Part shown: positions 39,964 through 40,612 of the stretch, piece by piece
How positions within the stretch are numbered: position 1 is the first letter of the stretch
How the letters are laid out: the number at the start of each line of letters is the position of its first letter
NCBI GenBank assembly: GCA_022843175.1
Contig: JALHOE010000068.1
Coordinates: 1-40,612, forward strand
Origin: Deltaproteobacteria bacterium
Lineage (GTDB): Bacteria > Myxococcota_A > Polyangia > Polyangiales > JADJMO01
Direction: 5' to 3'
DNA length: 40,612 nucleotides
Notes under the pieces: model-generated
What the model was told of the DNA's origin: nothing
The model's input: only the letters and a program-made list of their open reading frames with translations
Database searches by the model: none
Program-made: the position numbers and the translations under genes

Positions 39964-40481
39964 GCGGCTCCGGCGTCGGCGAGGATCTCGTCGGCGTGCA
40001 CGGCCGGATCGACCTTCGGGTACACCTTCTTGATCTTGCCGTCGGGCCCGATGAGGAAGCTCACGCGCGACGCGTAGCCGAGCTTGACCGGAACGCCGTA
40101 GGCCTTGCAGATGGCCTGGTCGGTGTCGGCCACGAGCGGGAAGGGCAGCTTGTGCTTCTCGGCGAACGCCTTGTGGCTCTCTTCGTTGTCGACCGAGACG
40201 CCGATGACCTGGACCGACGCCTTCTCGAGCTTGCTCCACGCGTCGCGGAACGCGCAGGCCTCTTTGGTGCAGCCGGGCGTGTCGTCCTTCGGATAGAAGT
40301 ACACGACGACGTGCTTGCCCTTGTGGGCAGCGAGATCGAGCTTGGGCGTGGAGGGCGCGACGGCGCCGACCGCGAGCAGCGCGCCGGCGGCGGGCGACGA
40401 GGAAGCAGACGGTGCCGCGCTGGTCGGTGCGGGCGACTCCTTACAGCCGACGAGCAGAGCGACCAGCAGCAGCGCGCGCAT
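39960..40481 (-). CDS. Peroxiredoxin (BCP/PrxQ-type), predicted lipoprotein
   Basis: 173 residues. Lipoprotein signal MRALLLVALLVGC (Cys13), then an A/S/P linker to about 35. Thioredoxin-fold peroxiredoxin: HVVVYFYPKDDTPGCTKEAC with peroxidatic Cys71 and resolving Cys76 five residues later, the atypical 2-Cys PrxQ pattern; later VIGVSVDNEESHKAFAEKH and RVSFLIGPDGKI. An exported thiol peroxidase needs a periplasmic reductant, which is not visible here. Its ATG shares one base with the stop of the upstream gene (TAATG). Function is likely peroxide removal in the envelope. Confidence 0.92.
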   Translation of the reverse strand: MRALLLVALLVGCKESPAPTSAAPSASSSPAAGALLAVGAVAPSTPKLDLAAHKGKHVVVYFYPKDDTPGCTKEACAFRDAWSKLEKASVQVIGVSVDNEESHKAFAEKHKLPFPLVADTDQAICKAYGVPVKLGYASRVSFLIGPDGKIKKVYPKVDPAVHADEILADAGAA

Positions 40482-40612
40482 TACTTCTTGGCAGATGCAG
40501 CGGGCGCGGGCGCGGATGCAGCCGGCTTCGGCGCCGAGGCGGCGGGCTTGGCCGAGGCAGCGGGCTTGGCCGAGGCGGCGGGCTTGGCCGAGCCAGCAGG
40601 CTTGGCCGACGC
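40481..40612 (-). CDS. C-terminal tail of a cut gene, ASAKPA repeats
   Basis: An open minus frame from the window edge to TAA at 40483-40481 gives 43 residues: four ASAKPA-type units, then an A/P/S segment and AKK at the end. The start and functional domain lie beyond the window. The tail resembles Ala/Lys/Pro-rich DNA- or envelope-binding tails, similar in style to the tail at 1-210. It shares one base with the peroxiredoxin ATG, so it is the first visible gene of a three-gene operon. Confidence 0.6.
   Translation of the reverse strand, partial: ASAKPAGSAKPAASAKPAASAKPAASAPKPAASAPAPAASAKK
40545..40612 (-). repeat. 18-bp tandem repeat coding for ASAKPA
   Basis: Units 40545-40562, 40563-40580 and 40581-40598, then a partial unit to the window edge (40599-40612), share the 12 bases GGCTTGGCCGAG with few changes. 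Multiple of three, so it is frame-neutral. The array may continue outside the window. Confidence 0.85.

Overview
The window looks like chromosomal DNA from a high-GC, Gram-negative, predatory or soil-type deltaproteobacterial lineage, most likely Myxococcota (Polyangiales-like). Grounds: very high GC with GC-ending codons; about half of the genes start with a lipoprotein signal; many of these carry Asp/Thr/Ala-rich 'DTG' linkers; there is a MYXO-CTERM-like C-terminus, an AgmX/PglI-type domain, two Hanks-type Ser/Thr kinases, an FHA-containing sigma-54 activator and a collagen-like lipoprotein. The genus assignment is inference. I see no tRNA, rRNA, insertion sequence, phage gene or CRISPR array. 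No gene-free stretch exceeds 300 bases; the longest is 30607-30884.

Layout. 1-210 is the 3' end of a cut gene. 207-1452 (minus) holds a LuxR-type regulator and an exported archaemetzincin. 1565-3235 (plus) holds an HtrA-like protease and a TPR lipoprotein. 3257-4648 (plus) is a tight three-gene unit: two small leader-bearing proteins that share an SGNLV(A/P)PD motif flank a ferritin-like di-iron protein. 4711-10199 is a mixed set: several lipoproteins, a phytanoyl-CoA-dioxygenase-like enzyme, DUF4169, DUF4242 and a GST. 10207-12533 (minus) pairs a Tat-type PLP-enzyme lipoprotein with another lipoprotein.

12622-18981 (plus) is the most striking block. It contains a di-heme MauG/peroxidase lipoprotein, a probable outer-membrane barrel, an FHA-AAA+ sigma-54 activator, a membrane Ser/Thr kinase whose extracytoplasmic domain carries a CxxCH heme-c motif, and a second MauG lipoprotein. 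Four of the five genes are joined by start/stop overlaps or near so, and a good -24/-12 element lies just upstream of the first gene. I propose a self-regulated heme/redox-sensing module: the kinase senses through c-heme, the FHA activator reads the phosphorylation, and sigma-54 RNA polymerase makes the peroxidases.

18899-28499 contains a second Ser/Thr kinase, a propeller lipoprotein (also behind a sigma-54-like element), a TIM-barrel amidohydrolase, a large mono-heme surface lipoprotein, a TetR/YCII-like pair with a palindromic operator, an SBBP-repeat lipoprotein and a collagen-HAD lipoprotein. 28699-32903 has a DUF2330 protein interrupted by an AgmX/PglI-like domain, then a soluble hybrid histidine kinase. 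33122-38755 is an RND efflux operon (4-TM protein, adaptor, pump, TetR) with a palindrome overlapping a probably leaderless promoter. 38779-40612 (minus) is a cut A/K/P-repeat protein, a peroxiredoxin lipoprotein and an HTTM membrane protein.
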